From the IMG/VR virus record IMGVR_UViG_3300034062_003542, positions 1 to 26,176 of that record: 26,176 nucleotides of DNA; one strand, 5' to 3'. The stretch comes from a virus. The position numbers and the translations under genes were made by a program. Of the stretch, positions 7,612 to 15,078 are shown in pieces. The notes under the pieces are model-generated. The model ran no database searches. It saw nothing but the letters and a program-made list of their open reading frames with translations, and was not told the origin of the DNA. Every line of letters begins with the position of its first letter. The stretch's first letter is position 1.

Positions 7612-8784
7612 ATGGCAACAGACTATAAAATTTTAGGACAAGCGCAAGGTGTAAATGCACCAGCACAAGAAAATATAAATCTTTATCCAGATCCAAACCA
7701 CGAAAGATATACTTCAGAATTTAACCCAAACGCTAACGCAACAAATGCTGTTGGAAATGCAAATAACAGTATCTGGGTCTGGGATCCAGCAAGCCATAAC
7801 ACATCACACGCAGAACAACACTGGCCTATGGGCAACTCTACTCATGGAGGAGCACAGGCATCTGGAAGAACAGGATATGTTAGATTTTCTTCACATGAAA
7901 ATACTGGAGGATCACACTCACAAGGCGTAGGCCACGCAAGATCTTGGTTTCTAGATCCAGATAGAACTGGAACACTGACTGCTGGAAAAACATACACAAT
8001 TAATCTTTGGGCACACGCTACAGTTGATTCTCATAATCACCACGCACAACATGGACAAAATAGCTTACAATTTTGGGATGGAGCTTCTTGGCAAATTGTA
8101 GTTGGAGGATTTGCAAGTCAGGTAGCAACCCATCTTAACAACGTAGACAATACCCATGCTGGTATTAATCAAATTCAAACAGATGCTGCTGGCAATAGAC
8201 AGGCCTGGGCTGCTGGCTGGTGTAGATATTATAGAACATTTACAGCACAAGCAACAGATAAATTTAGAATGAGAGTTAATCTAGGAAGTCACAACTCTGG
8301 CGTATGGCAGAGGCTTTCCTTAGATAACGTATATGTTGCAGAAGGAGCAATTCCACGGGCACTTATCCCAGATAAAGCTCCTGACGGAACAAGCGGAAAT
8401 CCCATAGCTATTCATACACCACCTTTTACGACAAGAGCAGAAGGATGGGCTGCATTACCATATCAATCTCCAACAACAAGAAAGTTTACAGGAGAATGGC
8501 AAACTGTTTACCAGGTTCCAGATCTTGCAGGTGCAAGTGCAGTATGCTCTACATTAACAATTACAAATACTGGATCTACTGCAAATACATATAGAGTAGC
8601 AATTCAAAAGTTTGGTGAAACTCTTACACATAAGCATATAATTGCTTTTGACCATAATTTAGCAGCTCAATCTCTTGAGACACTAACACTTGGTGTAACA
8701 TTAGGAAGACAAGATAAGCTAATAGTTCAATCAGACTCAGAAAGAATGTCATTCTCTCTATTCGGATCGGAAAATACCCTATAA
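7612..8784 (+). CDS. Carbohydrate-binding jelly-roll tail adhesin (cassette A)
   Basis: This 390-residue protein starts 'DYKILGQAQG', a motif common at the head of phage minor tail proteins. The central region (about 30-260) resembles a carbohydrate-binding module jelly roll ('GKTYTINLWAHATVDSHNHH' to 'RLSLDNVYVAEGAIPRALIP'). The C-terminal beta domain (about 285-390) has 'WQTVYQVPDL', 'STLTITNTGSTANTYRVAIQ' and 'LIVQSD..RMSFSLFGSE'. It is paralogous along its length to the gene at 15763. The central domain is strikingly histidine-rich, and its paralogue keeps a His cluster at the equivalent place. AGGAG near 7600 supports the start. The stop overlaps the next ATG (TAATG). Confidence 0.68.
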   Translation: MATDYKILGQAQGVNAPAQENINLYPDPNHERYTSEFNPNANATNAVGNANNSIWVWDPASHNTSHAEQHWPMGNSTHGGAQASGRTGYVRFSSHENTGGSHSQGVGHARSWFLDPDRTGTLTAGKTYTINLWAHATVDSHNHHAQHGQNSLQFWDGASWQIVVGGFASQVATHLNNVDNTHAGINQIQTDAAGNRQAWAAGWCRYYRTFTAQATDKFRMRVNLGSHNSGVWQRLSLDNVYVAEGAIPRALIPDKAPDGTSGNPIAIHTPPFTTRAEGWAALPYQSPTTRKFTGEWQTVYQVPDLAGASAVCSTLTITNTGSTANTYRVAIQKFGETLTHKHIIAFDHNLAAQSLETLTLGVTLGRQDKLIVQSDSERMSFSLFGSENTL

Positions 8785-9425
8785 TGACAAGAAGAGTAGT
8801 TGGAGGAGTAGCTGGTACAAGCACAGTTGTAACACAAAACAACTCCTCATATGTATTACTTGCAGAAACAACAAATACTGCTTCAGTAAATCCTTTTAGC
8901 GGAATGTCAAATCCAGTAATGCTTGATGGAACAGGCACAGTTACTTTTGCAAACATTCCACAGACATATAGGGATCTTAAAGTTCAGCTTTCTTATATGT
9001 CACATAACACTAACAACGATTCCCAGTATAGATTTACTTGGTGGTATAACAACGATAATACAAATCAAAGATACTATTCTCGTGGAGGTACTCAGGCAAC
9101 TGGTACTCCAGGATGGAATGCTGACAACGTAGATAGACTTTATGGATGGTATAGCTATAATCATTTAAATCGTGGAAGAAGCTGGTCAAGTAATGGAGAA
9201 ATTATAATTCCAAACTATTCTACAACCCTTAAAACAAATCATAGGGGTGCTTATGGCGTTCATTTTAACATGGAATCATTAAGCTATCCAACACAATGGG
9301 GATGGAATTATTACAATGCTGATGTTGTAAAGCAACCAGTTACCCGTCTAGACTTTTCCTGGGAAAGCGATGTTAAGTTTAGCGAAGCATCCAAAATAAC
9401 TCTTTACGGAATTGGCGCAAAGTAA
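8784..9425 (+). CDS. YGI-type tail tip protein (cassette A)
   Basis: This is a 213-residue protein. The first 55 residues ('TQNNSSYVLLAETTN') act as a linker or anchor. The YGI domain then begins with 'FANIPQTYRDLKVQLSYMSH' and ends 'ITLYGIGAK'. The copy at 16859 matches it closely, including 'RYYSRGG', 'ATGTPG' and 'FSWESDVKF'. Translation is coupled to the preceding gene through TAATG. It is Trp/Tyr/Asn-rich, as expected of a glycan-contacting surface. The probable role is a receptor-binding subunit working with the jelly-roll protein encoded just upstream. Confidence 0.65.
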   Translation: MTRRVVGGVAGTSTVVTQNNSSYVLLAETTNTASVNPFSGMSNPVMLDGTGTVTFANIPQTYRDLKVQLSYMSHNTNNDSQYRFTWWYNNDNTNQRYYSRGGTQATGTPGWNADNVDRLYGWYSYNHLNRGRSWSSNGEIIIPNYSTTLKTNHRGAYGVHFNMESLSYPTQWGWNYYNADVVKQPVTRLDFSWESDVKFSEASKITLYGIGAK

Positions 9426-9428
9426 AAA

Positions 9429-9452
9429 TAGTGTATAATATAAACGGAGGAA
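9429..9452 (+). promoter_or_regulatory. Promoter plus ribosome-binding block, copy A
   Basis: TATAAT at 9434-9439 is followed by GGAGG at 9446-9450 and the ATG at 9456. The whole 24-nt block is identical at 17492-17515 before the paralogous gene, although the flanking genes have diverged. This points to functional constraint or recent shared origin. Confidence 0.6.
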
Positions 9453-9455
9453 CAA

Positions 9456-10895
9456 ATGCCATCTACATATAATTTATTCGAAAGATACGGGTTTACATCC
9501 CCTGCCGAAACGGGAGAAATTCTTTATGCTCCTGTAAAGAACGGCCTTGGAGTATCAATTCAACAGGGAACTACAAATCAGATATACTCATTTGATGCCA
9601 CAGCAGATTATGCAACATTTACAACAACTGGTTTAACCGCCTACTACGACCCACATTTTGGAACAGTAGGAGTTGGATGCCCAAAGTATACAATTGATGG
9701 ATCAAACCCTTCACCAACAATTAAATTTCCTTCAGCAAATTATTTTCAAACATCGGCGGACACATATAAAACTGGACAGTTAGCAATTTGGTCAGAATAT
9801 GCACTTCAATTTAGATTAGATCTACAGCTTCAAAATGATTCAAATACTCAAGTTGGAGGAGTAGATAGCTCTTCAGTTATTACACTAGTTCCATATCAAT
9901 GGAATACTATTACAGTAACAACATCAACCAACTCTACTAAGTTTTTGATGACATTAAATGTAATGAACACAACCTCAGCAGATTATGGTAAAAAATTCTG
10001 GATTGATGATATTCAGGTTGAAAACTTAAGATATGCAACTCCACCAACAAATGGAGTTACAAGAGTTGCTGGAGACTGTTCATTTTCTGTTCCAAACTGG
10101 GGTGCAGACTATACTGTAACTGGATGGACAATAATTGGCCCACAATGCAGCGCAGCTGCAGGTGGAACACATACATTTTTTACTCTTTATAAGACAAACT
10201 CATCTTATGCAACAATGAGATATCAAGAGGGTGCTACAAGAGTAAATGCTTTCAAAGATGATACCGACCCAAACACAGACATATCTATAACATCAACAGA
10301 TTATGCACCTGGAGATCTAGTATTCTTCGCTCTTGTTCATAATGCAGGAACCTTGGTAGCATATACAGCAAAAAGTGGTGGGTCAATATCTTCTGTATCG
10401 GGAAATACCGAATGGGAAGGCTTCGATAGGATTTTTGTTGGAGAAGATCCAGTAAATAGTCTTTTTGCGAATGCACCAATTGAACAGTTATTATTCTGGG
10501 ACGAGGCTTTAACACAGGAAGAAGTTACAACAATATTTAACTCATCTGCAGCCTATGACTTTAACACAGATAAGAGAATCGTGTTTGCTTTTGCAACACC
10601 TACAACTGCAGGAACATCTAAAGCCATCAGCACATTTTCTACTGGTTTTTATAGAAATTTAGACAGAACAGCTTCTTTAGATATAATTCCTTTAAATGGG
10701 CTTGCTGGAACAATTTCTACAACAACTGGATTTTCTGCCGCCACACACATTGTTTATGGAGGAGATGTTACTAAATTATACTTAAACGGAATAGTTGCAA
10801 GCGGATCTAATCTACAAACTGCAAATATTTATAGAGTTTTAGGTATTAAAACAAACCCTGGCGTAGGATCAGTTGCCTACCTAGTTAAAATTTAG
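9456..10895 (+). CDS. LamG-like tail adhesin (cassette A)
   Basis: This 479-residue protein opens 'TYNLFERYGF'. Residues about 20-195 form a beta-sandwich resembling carbohydrate-binding modules ('YKTGQLAIWSEYALQFRLDL' to 'KKFWIDDIQVENLRY'). Residues about 205-370 form a LamG/concanavalin-like domain, with 'IGPQCSAAAGGTHTFFTLYK' and the hallmark 'FWDEALTQEEVTTIFN'. A smaller beta domain closes the chain ('IYRVLGIKTNPGVGSVAYLV'). The gene at 17519 is a full-length paralogue. It has its own promoter and a strong GGAGG site, so it can be expressed separately from the cassette start. Expected role: glycan-binding tail appendage. Confidence 0.68.
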   Translation: MPSTYNLFERYGFTSPAETGEILYAPVKNGLGVSIQQGTTNQIYSFDATADYATFTTTGLTAYYDPHFGTVGVGCPKYTIDGSNPSPTIKFPSANYFQTSADTYKTGQLAIWSEYALQFRLDLQLQNDSNTQVGGVDSSSVITLVPYQWNTITVTTSTNSTKFLMTLNVMNTTSADYGKKFWIDDIQVENLRYATPPTNGVTRVAGDCSFSVPNWGADYTVTGWTIIGPQCSAAAGGTHTFFTLYKTNSSYATMRYQEGATRVNAFKDDTDPNTDISITSTDYAPGDLVFFALVHNAGTLVAYTAKSGGSISSVSGNTEWEGFDRIFVGEDPVNSLFANAPIEQLLFWDEALTQEEVTTIFNSSAAYDFNTDKRIVFAFATPTTAGTSKAISTFSTGFYRNLDRTASLDIIPLNGLAGTISTTTGFSAATHIVYGGDVTKLYLNGIVASGSNLQTANIYRVLGIKTNPGVGSVAYLVKI

Positions 10896-10903
10896 GAGAA
10901 TAT

Positions 10904-11071
10904 ATGTCAGTAACGTATCATGGATCAATAGAAAACGAAGAGGTTATGAGAATTGGCCTTGGGTTAACATGTATAGTTCCAGTTAATTCAAAGGAAGTTC
11001 AAGACTGGATTGCCAATGGTGGCGAAATAATTCCAATTACAGTACAGCCAGTTCAACCAGAAGACGAATAG
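10904..11071 (+). CDS. Small conserved cassette-end protein (A)
   Basis: This 55-residue protein runs from the ATG at 10904 to the TAG at 11069-11071 and is preceded by AGGAG at 10893-10897. It opens 'SVTYHGSIENEE' and carries 'EVQDWIANGGEIIP' followed by a Pro/Gln tail. The W(I/V)A-x-G pattern is common at the ends of small phage proteins encoded after tail fibres. The gene at 18961 holds the matching position in cassette B and has 'SLWVAEGNIIGE', so the two may be diverged counterparts. An assembly-helper role is possible but unproven. The gene is followed by a terminator. Confidence 0.6.
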   Translation: MSVTYHGSIENEEVMRIGLGLTCIVPVNSKEVQDWIANGGEIIPITVQPVQPEDE

Positions 11072-11093
11072 TCTATAGATAAGTAATAAAAAA

Positions 11094-11120
11094 TAGCCCT
11101 AAAAAGGGCTAGACTTTTTT
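11094..11120 (+). terminator. Intrinsic terminator closing adhesin cassette A
   Basis: TAGCCCT (11094-11100) pairs perfectly with AGGGCTA (11105-11111) around an AAAA loop. Then GAC and six T residues follow. It separates cassette A transcription from the halogenase promoter just downstream. Confidence 0.75.
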
Positions 11121-11130
11121 GATTTTAAAT

Positions 11131-11138
11131 GGTAAAAT
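11131..11138 (+). promoter_or_regulatory. Extended -10 promoter of the halogenase cassette
   Basis: TGGTAAAAT ends at 11138, identical to the boxes before the genes at 7192 and 21016. A start site near 11145 gives a leader of about 40 nt before the halogenase ATG, unlike the leaderless promoters nearby. Confidence 0.55.
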
Positions 11139-11141
11139 ATT

Positions 11142-11164
11142 CATATATATATAAGTTATATATG
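11142..11164 (+). repeat. Inverted repeat in the halogenase 5' leader
   Basis: CATATATA (11142-11149) and TATATATG (11157-11164) are perfect inverted 8-bp arms around a 7-nt spacer. They lie just after the -10 box. This could be an operator, an mRNA hairpin or AT-rich coincidence. Confidence 0.4.
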
Positions 11165-11184
11165 TATTTAAAGAAAAGAATAAT

Positions 11185-12780
11185 ATGAGCGAAATAAACA
11201 GTATTGCAATTGTTGGTGGCGGATCTTCTGGATGGATGACTGCAGCCACACTTATTCATGCATTCCCAAATAGAGAAATTACTTTAATTGAAAGCCCTAA
11301 TATTTCAACAGTTGGTGTTGGAGAAAGTACACAGGGGGCGGTTACTCAATGGGTAAAAAGTCTTGGAATAGACCATAAAGATTTTATGCAATATACAGAT
11401 GCTTCATATAAAATGAGCATTAAGTTTACAGATTTTCATAAAAAGGGCGATAAAGGATTCCACTATCCGTTTGGCACAGCATATTTTGGTGACTCTCAAT
11501 ATGGTGCAAAAGACTGGTACATGAAAAAAGCTAAGTATCCAGAAACTCCAGTTCAAGATTATTGCAATACATTCTTTTCTCAAATGGCATTAGTAAATAA
11601 AAATAAAATTAATACTAACAAGTACGGAATATTTAATGATTTTAGTTTCTATGACGCTTCAGCGTTTCATTTTGACGCAACCAAGTTCGGTCTTTGGCTA
11701 AGAGATAGGTATGCTCTTCCTAGAGGAGTTAAGCATATTACAAAAGAAGTTTCAAAGATTAATACTGGTGATATTGGAATTACATCACTTACCCTGGAAG
11801 ATGGTTCAGACTTTAAAGCAGATTTATATATTGACTGTACTGGATTTAAGTCTATGTTACTAGAAGAAACACTAGGGGTCGAATTTGAGGATGCTTCAGA
11901 TAAACTCCCTTGTAATCGTGCATGGGCCACCCAAATACCATATGTTAATAAAAAAGAAGAGATTGAAAACTTTACAAACTGCACAGCTCTTGGGTACGGA
12001 TGGGTTTGGAATATCCCATTATATTCAAGAATTGGTACTGGATATGTTTATTCAGATAAATTCACAACTCCAGAAGAAGCTCTAGAAGAATTTAAACAGC
12101 ATTTAAAGGAGAAAAAGGATCCAATATATGCTCCAGACCGTGACTTTAGTAATGTAGAGTTTAAAGACATTAAAATTAAAACTGGAATTCACAAAAAATT
12201 ATGGGAAAAGAATGTCGTAGCTCTAGGTCTTTCTGCAGGATTTATTGAGCCTTTAGAAAGCAATGGCCTTTATACAGTTCATGAATTTTTAAGAGTTTTA
12301 GTTAAGTCATTAGATAAGGGATTTTCTACACAATTTGATAAAGATTCTTATTCGTACGAATGTAGAAAAATATTTTATGGCTTTATGTACTTTGTTCAAA
12401 TGCACTATACATTAAGTAGAAGAGACGATACAGATTTTTGGAAGTATATGACTTCGCAGTCAATTGATTTAGAAAATACAACTAGCGCATATAATCATGT
12501 ATCTTCAACAAGAACTCAATACCAGTCAGATTATGAAACAAATAGCGGCATACACTGCATTGCAACTGGTCATCATAACTTTACTTATGGAAATTATATC
12601 AAAGAAACATTTAATGCTTATTCTGGACAAGACGCAGATATTGCTGTAGAAGGATTTATCTGGAAGACAGATCAGTCAAAGAAAAAGTGGGAAGAAGAAG
12701 CTGATCTTTCACCAAGTCACTATGAGTATTTAAGAGATAATTTTCACTCTAACAAAGAAGATATAGATGAAGAGGTTTAA
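11185..12780 (+). CDS. Flavin-dependent (tryptophan-type) halogenase
   Basis: This 531-residue protein has the length and landmarks of flavin-dependent tryptophan halogenases, which use FADH2, O2 and halide to form hypohalous acid and halogenate an electron-rich ring. The FAD GxGxxG motif is GGGSSG at residues 11-16. 'VGVGEST' is at 43-49. The Lys that guides the hypohalous acid in this family (K79 in PrnA) matches K76 in 'DASYKMSIKF'. 'DCTGF' is at 217-221. The diagnostic WxWxIP appears as WVWNIP at 273-278, and 'GFIEPLES' at 352-359 places the catalytic Glu at E358. All key residues are intact, so activity is plausible. Phage precedent exists: VirX1 of a cyanophage. No flavin reductase is visible, so the host would have to supply FADH2. 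The substrate is unknown. The ribosome-binding site is weak (AAGAAAAG). Confidence 0.9.
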   Translation: MSEINSIAIVGGGSSGWMTAATLIHAFPNREITLIESPNISTVGVGESTQGAVTQWVKSLGIDHKDFMQYTDASYKMSIKFTDFHKKGDKGFHYPFGTAYFGDSQYGAKDWYMKKAKYPETPVQDYCNTFFSQMALVNKNKINTNKYGIFNDFSFYDASAFHFDATKFGLWLRDRYALPRGVKHITKEVSKINTGDIGITSLTLEDGSDFKADLYIDCTGFKSMLLEETLGVEFEDASDKLPCNRAWATQIPYVNKKEEIENFTNCTALGYGWVWNIPLYSRIGTGYVYSDKFTTPEEALEEFKQHLKEKKDPIYAPDRDFSNVEFKDIKIKTGIHKKLWEKNVVALGLSAGFIEPLESNGLYTVHEFLRVLVKSLDKGFSTQFDKDSYSYECRKIFYGFMYFVQMHYTLSRRDDTDFWKYMTSQSIDLENTTSAYNHVSSTRTQYQSDYETNSGIHCIATGHHNFTYGNYIKETFNAYSGQDADIAVEGFIWKTDQSKKKWEEEADLSPSHYEYLRDNFHSNKEDIDEEV

Positions 12781-13489
12781 TACAAAAAAAATAAAGTTTT
12801 TAGTAAGTGGATTTAATCCAGGTTCTCTTTTAGAGCATTCTGATATTCCTTCTCCTTCAAAAAACTTTCTTCCAGAATGGTATAAGAATACTAAAAAAAC
12901 TAGAAAAGATTCAGCAGAAACCGCATCTAAAACAAATATAAAAGATTGCATGCCTTTTGCAGACACGCTTCTATCTGGATATACTTGGACACTTCCATCA
13001 GATGTTTACGTTGAAAGAGTTCCTGGAGAAAAACCAGCACCAAAAATAAATTTTAATAAAGATCTAGATTATATTAGCAATAGAGATCCAAAAAGCGCAG
13101 GGCTAATGGATGTTCCAGACGGATGCTATGATATACATTTTTTATGGAAACACCCCCTACACATTCAAACTCCACCAGGATATAGTGTTTTAATAACACA
13201 GCCATTAAACAGGCACGATCTGCCATTTATATCCCTGTCTGGAATAGTTGATACAGATGTGGTTCCATTAAGACCAGGCAACTATCCATTCTTTTTAAAG
13301 AAAAGTTTTGAAGGAATGATTCCAAAAGGAACACCAGTTTTGCAAATTATTCCAATAAAAAGAGAAAATTGGATTTCAGAAAAAGATACTGACTTATTTA
13401 AAACATGGCAAATGAATACCTATGATGTTAAATCACGATTAAGTGGATGGTATAAAAAACAATTTTGGCAAAAGAAATCTTATAACTAA
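12767..13489 (+). CDS. Conserved phage protein of unknown function (DUF6065-like)
   Basis: This 240-residue protein overlaps the halogenase end by 14 bases, so the two are probably co-translated. Recognisable blocks are 'LPEWYKN' (35-41), 'DCMPFADTLLSGY' (60-72), 'PPGYSVLITQPLNRHDLPF' (136-154), 'GNYPFFLKK' (171-179), 'FEGMIPKGTPVLQIIP' (181-196) and 'KRENW' (198-202). I recall the same blocks in hypothetical proteins of cyanophages and other large phages, and tentatively link them to DUF6065. No function is known to me. There is no signal peptide, membrane helix or classical cofactor motif. The coupling suggests work with the halogenase, for example on substrate or product, but that is inference. 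The stop overlaps the next ATG. Confidence 0.65.
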   Translation: MKRFNTKKIKFLVSGFNPGSLLEHSDIPSPSKNFLPEWYKNTKKTRKDSAETASKTNIKDCMPFADTLLSGYTWTLPSDVYVERVPGEKPAPKINFNKDLDYISNRDPKSAGLMDVPDGCYDIHFLWKHPLHIQTPPGYSVLITQPLNRHDLPFISLSGIVDTDVVPLRPGNYPFFLKKSFEGMIPKGTPVLQIIPIKRENWISEKDTDLFKTWQMNTYDVKSRLSGWYKKQFWQKKSYN

Positions 13490-13782
13490 TGCTTAAGCCC
13501 AAAGATATAGTTCAGGTAACTAAGCAGTTAGGTCATAAAGAATACTGGAATATGACAAACACCATAGAGTTTTGGGCATTTTCTACAAAACTAATGATCA
13601 TATTTCCAGGATTGATCCTAGGAATCCAGTTCTGGTGGCTGTACATATTTGCCCTAGTTTCAAGTCTAGCTTTAATTCTTACTTCAACCGTCAAGACCTT
13701 GCCAACAATCATATACTTCAATGTTGGCTGGACCATACTAGCTTCCGCTGCAATAGCTAAACATTTTGGACTTATACTTTAA
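13489..13782 (+). CDS. Small three-helix membrane protein
   Basis: This 97-residue protein begins with a polar N-terminus (1-26) and then has three predicted membrane helices at about 27-47, 48-66 and 70-90, joined by very short turns. It starts on the TAATG of the preceding gene, making it the third member of the halogenase transcript. Similar 'FWAFSTKLMIIFPG' style proteins are, as far as I recall, uncharacterised viral proteins. It is not a typical holin: there is no charged tail and it is far from the lysis gene at 12. It could anchor the cassette products at the host membrane or move a substrate or product. This is speculative. Confidence 0.6.
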   Translation: MLKPKDIVQVTKQLGHKEYWNMTNTIEFWAFSTKLMIIFPGLILGIQFWWLYIFALVSSLALILTSTVKTLPTIIYFNVGWTILASAAIAKHFGLIL

Positions 13783-13804
13783 TTAATTATAAGTCGTTAC
13801 GGGG

Positions 13805-13810
13805 TATAAT
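13805..13810 (+). promoter_or_regulatory. Leaderless promoter of adhesin cassette B
   Basis: TATAAT (context GGGGTATAAT) ends eight bases before the ATG at 13819, with no Shine-Dalgarno sequence between them. It holds the same position as the promoter at 6331 in cassette A. Confidence 0.65.
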
Positions 13811-13818
13811 ATATCTAT

Positions 13819-15078
13819 ATGGCTACCTCATTTCCAACCTCTTTAGATGCTCTGCAGAACCCGCATTCAACCACCCCGCTTCATGCAGATGGTGGACACG
13901 CACAGCAGCACATTAATTCAAATGATGCCATTGAAGCATTGCAATACAAGGTTGGTCAAGATAATTCAACAGTAGTAACATCACATGACTATAAGATTGC
14001 ACATCTTGAGGGTCTTGTAACTTCACAAGTTGCTGGAGCAAGGTCTTTATATGCTGATGTAAGAAATCAAAGCGGATCTCCGATTCTTAAAGGATCTCCA
14101 GTTCGTATTACTGGCACAGACGGAGCCTCTGGAAAAATATTAATAGATGTAGCAACTAATCTTACTGAATCTGGATCCTCAAAAACATTTGGTCTTACAA
14201 CATCTGCAATAGCAAATAACTCAAATGGTCAAGTAATTACATTTGGTCTTCTCGAAGGTATTGACACAACAGGTGCAATTGACGGAGACGCAGTATGGCT
14301 TGGAATAAATGGAGCTAAGATATATGGTCTGATCAATAAGCCATCTGCCCCAAATCATTTAGTATATTTAGGAGTTGTTGCAAGAGGCGGTCAACAAAAT
14401 ACTGGTTCAATTCAAGTAACTATTCAAAACGGATTTGAGCTAAAAGAATTACATGATGTTTCAGTACAGAGTCCATCTACAGGCGATACAATTAGATATA
14501 ATCAAACTACAGATTTATGGGAAAAGTATACATTAAATAATTTTGTAACAACAGATAATTTAAGTAACACTCTCGGAGACTATGTTCCAATTGGCGATGT
14601 TGGTCAGCCTGACGGCGTAGCGTCTTTAGACTCAACTGGTAAAATTCCAGTATCGCAACTTGGTAATTTAATTGATGGAGCTCCAGCCGCTTTAGACACA
14701 CTTAATGAATTGGCAGCAGCTTTAGCAGATGATTCAAATTATGCAACTACAATTACAAACGCATTGTCTCTAAAGGCACCTTTAGCCAGCCCAACATTTA
14801 CTGGAACTGTAGACTTTTCTTCAGCCACAGTTAATGGAGTTATATCAACTGTTCAGCAAAATGGAACGGCTTTAACCAAGAGGCCAACCCTTAACTTTTT
14901 AGGTGGAGCCCTTGTCCAAGATGACTTGGTTAATAACCGAATAAATGTTACAATTACAGGAGGAACACCAGAGCTAATTGATGGCGGTAATTTTGACTCA
15001 GTGTCTCCATACGATGGTGGAGCGCCAGACGCAACAACATTCGAAAATACATTTGACGCAGGAGAAATTGCAGCATGA
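13819..15078 (+). CDS. Tail fibre / minor tail protein (cassette B anchor)
   Basis: This 419-residue protein starts 'ATSFPTSLDALQNPHSTTPL' and 'HAQQHINSNDAIEALQYKVG', a very common opening of phage minor tail and fibre proteins. A beta domain follows (about 70-230). Then comes 'YVPIGDVGQPDGVASLDS' with 'LIDGAPAALDTLNELAAALA', nearly the same as in the protein at 2494. A phage tail repeat ('APLASPTFTGTV') follows, and a C-terminal 'LIDGGNFDSVSPYDGGAP' segment. It overlaps the next gene as ATGA, matching the 6534 junction. The counterpart in cassette A has only 64 residues, so one copy has gained or lost most of its body. Confidence 0.7.
   Translation: MATSFPTSLDALQNPHSTTPLHADGGHAQQHINSNDAIEALQYKVGQDNSTVVTSHDYKIAHLEGLVTSQVAGARSLYADVRNQSGSPILKGSPVRITGTDGASGKILIDVATNLTESGSSKTFGLTTSAIANNSNGQVITFGLLEGIDTTGAIDGDAVWLGINGAKIYGLINKPSAPNHLVYLGVVARGGQQNTGSIQVTIQNGFELKELHDVSVQSPSTGDTIRYNQTTDLWEKYTLNNFVTTDNLSNTLGDYVPIGDVGQPDGVASLDSTGKIPVSQLGNLIDGAPAALDTLNELAAALADDSNYATTITNALSLKAPLASPTFTGTVDFSSATVNGVISTVQQNGTALTKRPTLNFLGGALVQDDLVNNRINVTITGGTPELIDGGNFDSVSPYDGGAPDATTFENTFDAGEIAA

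Noticed and set aside
11185-12780. Plain FAD monooxygenase or geranylgeranyl reductase-like enzyme
   Set aside because: The WxWxIP motif, the SYK lysine and the PLES glutamate are all present at the expected places, which is diagnostic of flavin halogenases.
13489-13782. Second holin
   Set aside because: It is hydrophobic, but it is coupled to the halogenase cassette, lies far from the lysis gene, and lacks a charged C-terminal tail.
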